From Plantago elongata (lineage: Eukaryota; Streptophyta; Magnoliopsida; Lamiales; Plantaginaceae): DNA of 22,949 nt. Each line of letters starts with the position of its first letter. Position 1 is the stretch's first letter. Made by a program: the position numbers and the translations under genes. The stretch covers positions 1-22,949 of the forward strand of contig JAYMSP010002679.1 of the NCBI GenBank assembly GCA_036897095.1. The letters are read 5' to 3'. Below are positions 9,642-18,179 of the stretch, piece after piece. The notes beneath the pieces are model-generated. The model was given only the letters and a program-made list of their open reading frames with translations. It did not search any database and was not told the DNA's origin.

Positions 9642-9918
9642 GAGAAACACCAACCCCTCCACCAACCCTTTACTTCAATCTTCGTTGGTTTTGAGTCTTA
9701 GTCTTGTTTGTCTTAGCTTGTGTTTATATTATGTATGCCTTGTTTGTTTTAGTTCTTGTATTCTGTTTCTTTGTTTCCGTTGAGTCATTGTAGTGTCTTG
9801 TTCGAAATCTCAAAAAAATAAAAATAAAAAAAATTCCAAAAATTCGTTCTTATTACTTATCTTCTACTTATTGTTATTGAGTCATTGTGTTTCTAGGAGT
9901 GTTGTGAAGAAAGGAATT
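9642..9918 (+). other. Region between env-like ORF and PPT
   Basis: Non-coding, T-rich (GTTTGTTTTAGTTCTTG-like) with an A-rich run at about 9811-9834. No gene was recognised. It corresponds to the 3' untranslated part of the copia element. Confidence 0.5.
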
Positions 9919-9929
9919 AAGGGGGAGAC
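9919..9929 (+). other. Copia polypurine tract
   Basis: AAGGGGGAGAC immediately before the LTR start TGAAAG. This is the purine primer for plus-strand DNA synthesis and fixes the 3' LTR boundary. Confidence 0.85.
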
Positions 9930-10072
9930 TGAAAGTACAGGATGTTAGAGACATTGTTGGAACTAATGTTGCTACAACAATGCCTACAACATTCACCGGT
10001 CCGGTTTTATGCACTTTAGGTTTAATCGGTTAGTTACCATTCTTCACTAATACTTAACTAGTTCCACGTGTG

Positions 10073-10077
10073 TTTAG
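10073..10077. repeat. TRIM-2 target-site duplication, left
   Basis: TTTAG, identical to 10687-10691. Confidence 0.9.
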
Positions 10078-10686
10078 TGTAACGATCCGACCACTAATGG
10101 GCCGAGACCGGTTGAGCATGGCTGGCCCACCACTCAATACAATATTGTCCGCTTTGGACCGGAGTCCGCACAGATTTATTTTTGGGTTCCCCCAAAATGT
10201 CTCATACAATAGGGGAGTGGTGGTCTACATATATACCCTTCATTCCTTCCACTCACAAGCGATGTGGGATGTTGGGTATTACAATCTACCCCCCTTAAAT
10301 TATCGACGTCCTCATCGATCTTTCTTGAATGTTTTTTCCGGGACCAACCATCCGTGCAGGACTCTAGAGGTGGCCCCTACGGGTTCAAGAGGTGGCTCCC
10401 ACCGCCCATACAATGTAGCACTTTTTCCCGCAATTTCAGTCAGTCCCGCTCTACTACCATTTGTAACGACCCGGCCACTAATGGACCATGACCCGGCCCA
10501 TTGAGCTGGCAAGGTTACGCATGACTGTCCCACCACTCGGTATGATATTGTTCGCTTTGGGCCGGAGCCTACACGGATTTATTTTTTAGGTTTCCTCAAA
10601 AGGCTTCATACCATGGAAGAGTGGTGGTCTACATATATACCCTTCATCCCTTCCACTCGCAAGCGATGTGGGATTTGGATATTACA
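10078..10686 (-). mobile_element. TRIM-2: miniature LTR element inside the copia 3' LTR
   Basis: A 609-bp relative of TRIM-1 in the same orientation. Its LTRs are 10078-10283 and 10462-10686 (plus-strand ends TGTAACGA... and ...ATATTACA). The minus-strand purine tract reads AAGGGGGGTAGATT just inside 10284. The PBS position (10448-10459) has decayed to GCTCTACTACCA on the plus strand. Exact 5-bp duplications TTTAG flank it (10073-10077, 10687-10691). The left LTR lacks about 20 bp present in the right one. Non-coding. Confidence 0.92.
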
Positions 10687-10691
10687 TTTAG
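10687..10691. repeat. TRIM-2 target-site duplication, right
   Basis: TTTAG, identical to 10073-10077. Confidence 0.9.
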
Positions 10692-10885
10692 TCTTTATGT
10701 CGTATAGGAGTTTTCTTATATCAAGAGAGACACTAAAGTAATCACATTTCAACAGGATATCAAGATCGACTGGTTCTTGAAGTGAACAAGAAGCAAAGGA
10801 CTCTTGGTAGTTGAGATTTTGTGGACTCTTGAAGATAAGGATAAGCAACAAAACCCATTGGCTTGATCCGGTCAGGTTGAACATC

Positions 10886-10893
10886 TATAAATA
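10886..10893 (+). promoter_or_regulatory. TATA box of copia LTR
   Basis: TATAAATA inside CTATAAATACAAG, about 380 bp before the LTR end; a good plant Pol II TATA box for element transcription. U3 would lie upstream, including the TRIM-2 insertion. Confidence 0.6.
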
Positions 10894-11292
10894 CAAGATC
10901 GAGCTCATTATGAAGAGTACTTCGATCGTGACAATCAAAAACTCATTGTCATAGCATAGATACTCTTCACGTTTACTAATATTTCATACCTTCTAGCTAG
11001 GTCTTCTAGATAGATAGGTTGAGAATAGAGTTTTTCTATTCTGACTAGTGTTCTGTGGTTTAAGGTGTCTTGAATCTTTTTGTACACCCATTGCTTATGT
11101 TAGTGGTATTTGTCGAGAGGTTAGGACATGTATATTATATACCTGCTAAGATTATTTGCTTTGTTGTTCTGTTTATTTTCGCTGCTTTGTTTCACACTCT
11201 GTTACACGCACTGTTGCACCAACATTAGTGAAAACATCACATTAGTACAAAAGTCACGGCCCTATATTCTTTCAACCCAACTCCAAAAATCA

Positions 11293-11760
11293 TTAATAGG
11301 AAAATAAATCAAAGATACAGGACATTGTGAAATAGCCCAATATATATTGTCTCACAAAATGACAACCACACAAAAGGTGGAGAAGGGTCTCATTATCATG
11401 ACCACAAACTGCACAAACATTAATAATACAAATAGGTCTCCTATCCAATTTAACATAAGTTAGAAGCGAATAATGTGTATCACTCTCTATAAAAAATGTT
11501 TTGACATTTTTGGTAGTTTTAGACGTCACACAAAGTTCCAATTATGTTGTACTAACCTAGAGGAAGAGCCAACCTCGTTTGTTAATTGCCGTTGTTTTAC
11601 ATCCATAGCTAATTGGTAGCTGGGTCGAACATAATAACAACCATGCCTTGCCAAACATGCACATCAGAAACACCGTTGCCATCCAAAGGGATCTTCAAAA
11701 TTTCCTGAATATCATAATGCCAAAATAAATAATTGAAGATTGGTAAATCATGCCAAAATA
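11293..11760 (-). pseudogene. LINE-type remnant: reverse-transcriptase zinc-binding domain
   Basis: On the minus strand the frame 11541-11293 contains KTTKNVKTFFIESD and, further on, CAVCGHDNETLLHLLCGC. This is the pattern of the zf-RVT domain (PF13966) found downstream of reverse transcriptase in plant L1-type LINEs and in related host copies: a Cys pair, then ETxxHLxxxC. Upstream, 11640-11545 in another frame holds YQLAMDVKQ and LVQHNWNF, and about 11715-11665 holds ILKIPLDGNGVSDVHVWQ, both matching the region before that domain. At least two frame changes and stops show decay. No poly(A) tail or target duplication is seen, and the rest of the LINE is absent. Confidence 0.7.
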
Positions 11761-11781
11761 AATAATTGAGGATCGGGAAAT
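11718..11781. repeat. 33-bp tandem repeat, two copies
   Basis: Unit 1 is 11718-11750 and unit 2 is 11751-11781; both begin TGCCAAAATAAATAATTGA. Unit 2 is cut two bases short by the LTR of element A at 11782, so the repeat predates that insertion. Confidence 0.85.
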
Positions 11782-11828
11782 TGTAAGAACCCCGAACTCT
11801 AGTAAATTTGCAATAGTAATTAATCCGA

Positions 11829-11829
<1 letters not shown>

Positions 11830-11895
<66 letters not shown>
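11830..11895. repeat. (ATT)22 microsatellite
   Basis: 66 bp of perfect ATT repeats near the 5' end of the element A LTR. The matching place in B (around 17402-17416) has only a short ATTAATATTATTATT seed, so the expansion occurred on the A lineage. Confidence 0.97.
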
Positions 11896-12491
11896 GCGAA
11901 CTGACTCCTGACCCCAACTCGATGCTCGCTAGTATATCGATCTTTGATGGCGGATTAAATTCGGAGATTAATTGCCGGTTCGTATCTGCCAGTTATCTGC
12001 AGTAGCATCAAATTACTATTTAATATTATATATTAATAATAAAATAATAAAATAAAAATTCGGAAAATTATTTTTGATTCTACTTTATTTCGCGTCAACT
12101 ATCGTCCCAGGTGTCGAATTCGTATTTATCGGAATTTATTTACGAGCCGTTTGGAGTCCAGAACAAAATAGGTTTATATTTCTACATAATACCGATTGTA
12201 CCCCTTGTGTTATTTCTTCTTCTCCAGTCAGTTCATTCTTCGCTCTTCTTCCCGTCTCCATCTCCATCTTCCTTCTTTGCGACGCCATCACTTCCAGCCG
12301 CCACCGGAAATGCCCATTTCGCCCTTCCTTCCCTGCGACTACTCGTGACTGGGAAGCTTGGCAGAATGTGGCTTGTGACACAATCCGTCACTGGCTTGAG
12401 TTGGGCAAGCGTCCAACGAACGCAATCAACCGCAGTCACGGACGAGAGGCGGCCAAGAGTTCCAATCACGCTTGGTCGGCTGGAGTACACC

Positions 12492-12500
12492 CATAAATAG
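12492..12500 (+). promoter_or_regulatory. TATA-like box of element A LTR
   Basis: CATAAATAG, aligned in position with TATAAATA of element B (17994-18001); followed by a CT-rich leader (12500-12600) as in B. One base has decayed relative to the B box. Confidence 0.55.
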
Positions 12501-12646
12501 ACCCCCTCGCCTTTCACACCCAAACCTCCCCTGAAAAATTGAAGCAGTAGCTTCATTCCCTCTCGCCCATTCTCTCTCGCGTCCCTCGTCTCACCGTTCG
12601 TTGCTTGTACCAGACTAGCTTGTCGTGCTCTCGATCGACTTCTCCG

Positions 12647-14088
12647 GTTAGTACCCCTTCTCTTTCGATTATAATCGAATTCTGAGATGGGAAATTAATT
12701 GTTAAGTTGTGTTTCTTTTCGAATTCGTTTGGCAGTCATTGCAATTTGAATTCGCCCAGTTCGCCGTGTTGCTATGTGTTGTGGTTGTACCACAGTATAC
12801 TGTGCGTTGCATGACTGTGTGTGATTGTCGACTAGTGTCGACTGTGGTGTTATCGAATTTGGTTCGTGATTGGGTTTAAATCGAATTCCTTCCTCCCTCG
12901 ATGATTGTCGTGCCCTGTTTCCCTGCCTATATGTCAACTGTATGCTTGGTTGTATGGTTGTATTGCACATTATGGCTTGATGTTGTTCAGTTTGTTTTCA
13001 GTCAGGTCCTGTTTCTTTTTATCATGCTTGCAGTTTGGTTAGTTACCTGTTATTCCCAGTTGGACTGTGTCTGGTGTATGTGGTTATCGACTGGCTGTCG
13101 ACTGTATGCTGTTTGTGTTTGGATTACTTGTTTTATTATGCCGAAAAATTGCAATTAGTAATGCAACATAATCATTTAGGATTGTTGCACGTAGTAAGTT
13201 GCTGCATGATAGAGGTGATTTTGAACATTTTGAGGTTCAGGAGTGTGGATTACTTGTTCTTTAGGCTGAAAATTGCAATTCGCAACACCAGATAAGCTCA
13301 TGGAAATTAGAAATTTTTCTTTGTTAGTATTGTTCTGCATAGTAGTTATACTTATAGGTGTATTTTGAAATCTCAAGTCTGATGATTTCAGTGTACTTGT
13401 GTGTCAAGTGAATTACAGTGTTATGTTGGTGATAATTGAGTCTGGAGTAGATCTGTTGGATCCTGATATGCTTTGTCTCATATAATGTGGATGGATTGCT
13501 TGTTCATTATGTTAAAGAGTACAATTGCTAGTGCAATTCGATATTCCGCTCTATTAGTACTGTTCTGCATATGAATTACTGCATAACAGAGCTGATTTGA
13601 ACATTTTAAGGTTACATTGTTAGATAGGTGGATTACATTGTTAATGTTGGTGTCTTTTGAGTCTGTAATGTATCTAATATGTTTTCCTCATATAATGGGA
13701 TGGAATCATGTCGGAGTCTAAGTTAATCCTGTTCGCGTCGTCTTGTTGTGTTAAATGTGATTGTTGTAGCTGGTTGATGTCCTATATATGATTAATTTAG
13801 TTACAGTCGGCCTAACCGATTCAGGTTGTTCTCTTCTTTAGCTCGGTGTTGGTTCATGTTGCTGTTAATTGGTAATTTGGTTGGTAAAAATTAATTCCAA
13901 CTTGATCATGAAGCTTGGTACTATGTCGATCTTGAATATATTGTAACCTCATAGGACTATATGAAATTACAGGCATAAGCGTCTTCGTCTTTTTAATTGT
14001 TGCTACTTGTTATGATTGTTTTGAGGGATTTAAGGGAGTCTTGTAATTATTCTTGCGTAAAGGTTAAATAGTATTGTCCATTTATCAG
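12647..14088 (+). other. Putative leader intron 1 in LTR A
   Basis: Candidate donor CCG|GTTAGTAC at 12647 and acceptor TTTATCAG at 14081-14088. The enclosed DNA is T-rich, as plant introns are. Element B has the same arrangement (18180-19520). Inferred from splice-like signals conserved between the two copies. Confidence 0.4.
13117..13710. repeat. Diverged ~375-bp tandem duplication in LTR A
   Basis: Related blocks recur: GGATTACTTGTT...TTGCAATT.G (13117; again 13246 and, weaker, 13489), CTGCAT.A.AGAG.TGATTT (13202 and 13579) and GATTACA.TGTTA.TGTTGGTG (13410 and 13630). Copy 1 is about 13117-13488 and copy 2 about 13489-13710, the latter with an internal deletion of about 150 bp. Found by eye. 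Confidence 0.5.
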
Positions 14089-14124
14089 GATTACAAGGTT
14101 TCTTAGCTTACAAGTTCATCCAAG

Positions 14125-14979
14125 GTGAGTGATTTCAGGCTTTCGGCATCCGGCCACGAGAAAGTTGTTATCTTTCAAGTCTTCCTATTCCAGTATTTGT
14201 TATGCTTGCTTAACTGCTTACTTGACTCTGACTTCTACTATGCGACGACGTCCCGACTGACCACGACACGACTACTAACTACGATTACTGACTATATGAT
14301 TGTTATTGAACCTGTTGATCTGTATTCTGGTTACAACTTGATATTCTGACCTGATTATATCATGCTATTCTATTCCAGTTACATCTTGCTATTTCATCCT
14401 GATTATGTCTTGCTGTTCCATATGATATGCATTACATGAAAAATGATTTCAAAAGCAACCACACTATTTTGAAAAACTTGGGAAACCGGCCTGGTCCACT
14501 TGTTCGACAAAATTTATAAAGAGGTCTGCAACGCTATCTTTTCGGGCTCCTGTTACTTGTTCGGACTATTCAAACGGTCCTATATATTCGGGTTGCAATG
14601 GGTCGTGCCTCTCATAAGCAATTCCGGTGAGGTCACGCCTCCACTACTTGTTCGGACTATTCAAACGGTCCTATATATTTGGGTTGTGATGGGTCGTGCC
14701 TGTCATAAGCAATTCCAACAAGGTCACGCCTCCACTACTTTTTATTAACCAATACTTGATCTGTTTGGTCCAGCCAAGACATTTGCTGTTACAGTACTGT
14801 GAATCTAGCACCTTCCATGTGCTATGATCCTGCTTGCTTGGGAATGGTTTCCATTTTTTAAATTGCCTGATCAGCTTGTGGTAGTTTTCTATATTGTTAC
14901 ATTGATGCTCATCTTGATTCATGCTTGATTATCCTCACTAAGGACTTACGCTCTTCCTGTTCAAACTTTGATTTCCCAG
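14125..14979 (+). other. Putative leader intron 2 in LTR A
   Basis: Strong donor CAAG|GTGAGT at 14125 and acceptor GATTTCCCAG at 14970-14979, with branch-like CTCACTAAG and CTTAC just upstream. A 36-nt candidate exon (14089-14124) precedes it. The same layout occurs in B (19561-20350). Inferred. Confidence 0.42.
14554..14735. repeat. 91-bp tandem duplication in LTR A
   Basis: Units 14554-14644 and 14645-14735 both begin TACTTGTTCGGACTATTC and end GGTCACGCCTCCAC. Element B has a single copy of this segment (about 20004-20095), so the duplication is specific to A. Confidence 0.9.
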
Positions 14980-15192
14980 GTATAGAGCACGAAGTGAGGT
15001 TGGGGTAGACAGACTGACACGACACCTTGCTACTTATTCCGCTGCTATTGTATTAGACGTATGAGATAACTTTTGGCTTGTAAATTATATTTGGGGTCTG
15101 TAATAATTATACGTTTTGATATATGTATTTGGGAGTTCGGCATAGTCCTTGACGTCCGGACCTCGATCCGGCCGGGACGGTCCTTACAGAAG

Positions 15193-15205
15193 TGGTATCA
15201 GAGCC
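15193..15205 (+). other. Element A primer-binding site (tRNA-iMet type)
   Basis: TGGTATCAGAGCC four bases after the LTR end CTTACA (spacer GAAG). Identical placement in B. Confidence 0.9.
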
Positions 15206-15329
15206 CGGTTTGGGCCAATAGGACTGTGACGCACTTCCAAATACTATCTTCTATACTATATTTTCAAAATATGGGGAGAGATACACCTAGTTATGCACTA
15301 TTATTATCTATATTTACTGACTTCGACAG

Positions 15330-15844
15330 ATGGACGGGGACGGAAACCGGAACCTCGACCAGGAGAAGCACTTCGTGCAATCCTGAGTGGATGAAGCCCA
15401 TGCTGGAAGGATGCTCACCCGTCAAGTGACGGAACGTCTGGAGGCCGAAAGAAGGGCCAAAGCTTGCAGTCGTGAGCGTATTCGTGCCATGGAGCATAGG
15501 ATGAATTCCATCTGTAATGAAGTGAGCATGTTCGGACCGAGTTGTCCCAAATCGAGCATGCCCTGGATGATCCAACACCACCACCCTCAGTGATAGCACC
15601 GTTGCCACAACCGACTCCACCTGTGATTGTTGGAGGTTGAATGCATGACGCCGGACCAAGTGGCACGGCTGTTGGTGCTCATGGTTACCAGATGACGGCC
15701 CGCAAGTCCTCGTACCCGTATCATTACCCACTCCATTGCCCCTTGCCTCCCGGAGATGCATCTTCCGAGGAGGAAGAGCCGTATGAGGATCCAAGGCCAG
15801 ATGGATACCTCTCTGACGAGAACGAGTCTACTTGCCGTCGGTAG
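15330..15844 (+). pseudogene. ORF0 of element A, upstream of gag
   Basis: A reading frame of unknown function between PBS and gag, homologous to ORF0 of B. It starts at the ATG at 15330, right after TTCGACAG. Codon 19 is TGA (TGG in B). The N-terminal half (HAGRMLTRQVTERLEAERRA) is Glu/Arg-rich and helical, probably coiled coil. A frameshift at about 15520-15550 moves the homologous frame to 15641-15844, which also has a TGA before the Met at 15641 and carries MTARKSSYPYH and the acidic tail ending DENESTCRR. I do not recognise a domain and infer no enzymatic role. It could be an extra N-terminal Gag-like or RNA-binding/regulatory protein. Confidence 0.6.
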
Positions 15845-16037
15845 AGGAGAGATAAGGTTGGAAGGACCCGTGTGTACCCGTAGTCTTAGTATCGTTCTAG
15901 GACTATGTATTTTGTGGATGTGTTTGATTGTTTCCCGCGAATGAAAATTGTCAACTCGACCAGGAGCCTTGTAGTTTCATTACAAGGAAGATGTATCAGG
16001 TACTAATTGCGATTTTAATTTACTTACTTACAGTCTT
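15845..16037 (+). other. ORF0-to-gag spacer in element A, with hairpin
   Basis: A 193-bp non-coding stretch. It contains a perfect 7-bp hairpin at 15967-15987 (CCTTGTA / TACAAGG, 7-nt loop), 51 bases before the gag ATG. The end is an acceptor-like TTACTTACAG just before the ATG. The spacer of B has the same plan. Confidence 0.6.
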
Positions 16038-17060
16038 ATGGCTGATCCAAACCCCTTAGCTCAAGAAAGTAGTAACCCGCAATCACCCCCTCGAGTAGAA
16101 TCTCCACCTATAGAAGAGCCTCCTAGAGTCGAGCCATCTTCCTTTCCCCAGATTCCTGAAATGGCAGCCTTTTGGAAACAAATGACGCTGCAACTGAAAG
16201 GCTTTCAGTCTATTGAAGGACAGTCATCGGCTTCAGAAGATGACCGTCTAATGCAACGATTACTGAGTTATGAGCCTCCTACTTTCTATGGAGTTGCTGA
16301 TGATGTTAAGGCTGAACATTTTGTCAAAGGGATGGAAAAGATCTTCGCAGTTTTACGCTATACTGATGAACAATGAGTTTGGTATGCGTCCTACAAATTG
16401 ATAGGAGCGGCCCAAGACTGGTGGGATTTGACCAGTCGAACTTGGGAGACAAGAGGAGTTGACTGGACTTGGAGTTTGTTTGTTCAAGAATTTACCAAGA
16501 AATTTATACCCAAGGTTATCAGGCAAGACCGGGAAAAAGCATGTACCGTATGTGATGGATGACGAGGAAAGAAAAATCACGCAATTTATTGACGGACTGA
16601 TAACTGAAATAGGCTGGATAATGTTAGGAAAATATTATCCAGATTATGAAACGACAGTGGAAAAAGCTATGGTCATTGAGTCTGGCGCTAAGAGTCTGTG
16701 TCGGAGAGAAGGATAGGAAAGACCGCAACAACCAGAACGTCGAGACTTTGATAAGAACCGGAAACGGGCTTTCAGTGGAAAACCGGAACAGAGGTCGGCA
16801 ACTCGACCCCGGTTTGAGCCTACTCGTCAGAATCTCCCGCCGAGAGCACCTATCAAAGTCACCTGCAATTTTTGCGGTAAGCCAGGCCATACCGAAGCAC
16901 AATGCTGGCGAAAGAGCGGACACTGTTTAAGGTGTGGAAATGATCAACACCATTTTTCGGAATGTCCGTCTGTTACTCAACCAGAAGCAGCTTCTAGGGA
17001 TTCTCGTCCCAGTGCTACAACAAATTCTAAGCCAGCTAGTCGCCAAAATATCCAACCCAG
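16038..17060 (+). pseudogene. Element A gag with two zinc knuckles
   Basis: Capsid/nucleocapsid protein of the element. The start is the ATG at 16038 (MADPNPLAQES); a Pro-rich N-terminus precedes the Retrotrans_gag core (EPPTFYGVADDVKAEHFVKG, then after a TGA at 16374-16376 the AAQDWWDL block at 16406-16430). Compared with element B, about 80 bp are lost near 16535, shifting the frame; the core resumes as DDEERKITQFIDG and ends at a TAG (16714-16716). The same frame then stays open through a basic linker and two CCHC knuckles, CNFCGKPGHTEAQC (16864-16905) and CLRCGNDQHHFSEC (16924-16965), which bind the element's RNA. Stops plus the frameshift inactivate it. Confidence 0.88.
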
Positions 17061-17357
17061 AGCTTTCATAATGATTGCGGAGCAAGGAAGTCCTTCGGCA
17101 CATAATGCTATCGAAGGTACGATTTCCATTGCATATATTCCTGGTACAGCCTTATTTGATAGCAGAGCAACACATTCTTTCATTGCTATCGATATGCTAG
17201 GAAGTTAAATCTTACTCCTACTAAACTAGCATATTACTTTGATATCGAATCTCCTTTAGGCAGTAGTGTAACATCAGATAGGGTCTACACTAACTGCGTA
17301 GTGGAGTATCTGAGTAAAAGTTATCCAGCGGATCTGATAGAAATAGTTTTAGATACG
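17061..17357 (+). pseudogene. Element A protease, 5' part, cut by element B
   Basis: Continues in frame from the gag knuckles. The catalytic region reads ALFDSRATHSFIAIDML (17149-17200): the family has D-S-G, and here the Gly codon is AGA (Arg), one G-to-A change away. A one-base shift follows near 17200, where the frame meets a TAA (17206-17208); the homologous sequence LNLTPTKLAYYFDIESPLGS then runs in the next frame to DLIEIVLDT before the LTR of B begins at 17358. The enzyme would process Gag-Pol, but the mutated active site and the insertion abolish it. Confidence 0.82.
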
Positions 17358-17993
17358 TGTAAGAACCGCGAACTTAATACGTTGTATTAGAAATTAACTT
17401 GATATTAATATTATTATTTGGAGCTGAAAACTGACCCCTAACTCGACGCGTGCGAGTACGTTGACCGTTAACAACGGGTCAAACTCAGAAATTAACGGCC
17501 GGTCATATCCACCAGTTAATTACGAGTAGTGTTCAAATGTCATTTGATATTATATTAATAAAATAATAAAAATAAAATAATAATTTTTTTATCCTAGTTC
17601 AGTTCGTGTCCAATATCATCCCGGATATCGAATTTGCATTTTTCGGAATTTATTCACGAGCCATTTGGAGTCCAGAAAGAACCAGGTTTATATAATGGTA
17701 AAAAATCCATTATACCCCTTAACTTATCTTCTTCTTCTCCATTTGTTTCCCCCTTTCCCCGTTCAATTCAATTCACTCCGCCATTTTCTTCCGTCCACCG
17801 ACCAGCGCCGTTTTCCTTCTCCGTTAAGTAGCCGCCACCGCCGACCTAGCCGCCGCCCAAAAGGACTGAATTACCCTCATTGCAATGACGCGTGGCCGGG
17901 GAGATGACACGTGTCGAGACGCATGTCGAACGGATGGAACGAAGCTCGGATGCGTGTTGACGGAATGAAGCATCGCTGGCTGCCTTGCTCGCC

Positions 17994-18001
17994 TATAAAT
18001 A
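17994..18001 (+). promoter_or_regulatory. TATA box of element B LTR
   Basis: TATAAATA within GCCTATAAATAGGCC, a consensus plant TATA box 636 bp into the LTR, followed by a CT-rich leader (18060-18115). Transcription would start about 30 bases downstream. Confidence 0.68.
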
Positions 18002-18179
18002 GGCCGTGTCTCCGCCTCGTTCCCGTCACACAGACCAAATCGAAAAAACAAATAGAACCGTAGCTCCCCGCCCTCGCCCGTTCTCTCTCTCGCCCTCAAT
18101 TCAGTCACCGCCGCCTCCCAACCGCACCTTCAATCTGCAATTCCACCGGACAAGTGTCGTTGCTCGCGACCTATTTCAG

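Larger units (their letters stand above)
3248..11274 (+). mobile_element. Sirevirus-type Ty1/copia retrotransposon, internally deleted
   Basis: The order is 5' LTR stub, PBS TGGTATCAGAGCC, gag, aspartic protease/gag-pre-integrase, an RNase H remnant, a spacer, an envelope-like ORF, a polypurine tract and a 3' LTR. The gag with a CFECKGWGHYQK knuckle, the DSGCSRHMT protease motif and an extra ORF after pol are hallmarks of Sireviruses (SIRE1/Maximus). Integrase and most of reverse transcriptase are missing between about 5665 and 5800. Two TRIM elements are inserted in it, and gypsy-1 cuts its 5' LTR. By hand, the overlapping parts of the two LTRs differ at about 11 of 140 aligned bases plus a 12-bp indel, so the insertion is old. 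Confidence 0.9.
9930..11274 (+). repeat. Copia 3' LTR, interrupted by TRIM-2
   Basis: Starts TGAAAG after the PPT and ends CTTTCA at 11274; these are perfect 6-bp inverted ends. Without TRIM-2 and one target copy the LTR is about 731 bp. Its last ~160 bp match the 5' LTR stub 3248-3421. Confidence 0.9.
11782..15188 (+). repeat. Element A 5' LTR (3.4 kb)
   Basis: Bounded by TGTAAG (11782-11787) and CTTACA (15183-15188), perfect inverted ends, with the PBS four bases later. Landmarks shared with the LTR of B in the same order are GGAATTTATT.ACGAGCC near the 5' end, a TATA-like box, TTCAGGCTTTCGGCATC, GGACTATTCAAACGGTCCTA, GATTTCCCAGGT.TAGAGCAC and GACGTCCGGACCTCGATCC. Open frames inside it (for example 12074-12496) have no shared coding pattern. 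The 3' LTR is outside the window. Confidence 0.9.
11782..17357 (+). mobile_element. Gypsy element A (long-LTR Ty3/gypsy), interrupted by element B
   Basis: LTR (11782-15188), PBS, ORF0, gag with two CCHC knuckles, then the beginning of protease, stopped at 17357 where the LTR of element B begins. The long LTR, iMet primer site and DSxATHSF protease fit plant Tekay/Del-like chromoviruses, but no chromodomain or reverse transcriptase is visible to confirm this. The rest of A should resume to the right of B, outside the window. Confidence 0.85.

Noticed and set aside
12074..12496. 140-codon plus-strand ORF in the element A LTR
   Set aside because: Lies in U3 across the TATA region; the matching part of LTR B has no collinear frame and the composition is not protein-like.
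12901..13158. 85-codon hydrophobic plus-strand ORF in LTR A
   Set aside because: T-rich intron-like DNA produces Leu/Phe/Val/Cys runs; there is no counterpart in B.
13117..13710. CRISPR-like or satellite array
   Set aside because: Only two to three diverged, unevenly spaced units inside a plant LTR; best seen as an old duplication.
15291..15794. 167-codon minus-strand ORF, with similar antisense frames at 20627-21128
   Set aside because: Antisense shadow of ORF0; it is open because the sense-strand codon use is rich in GAG/CGN, and no domain is seen.
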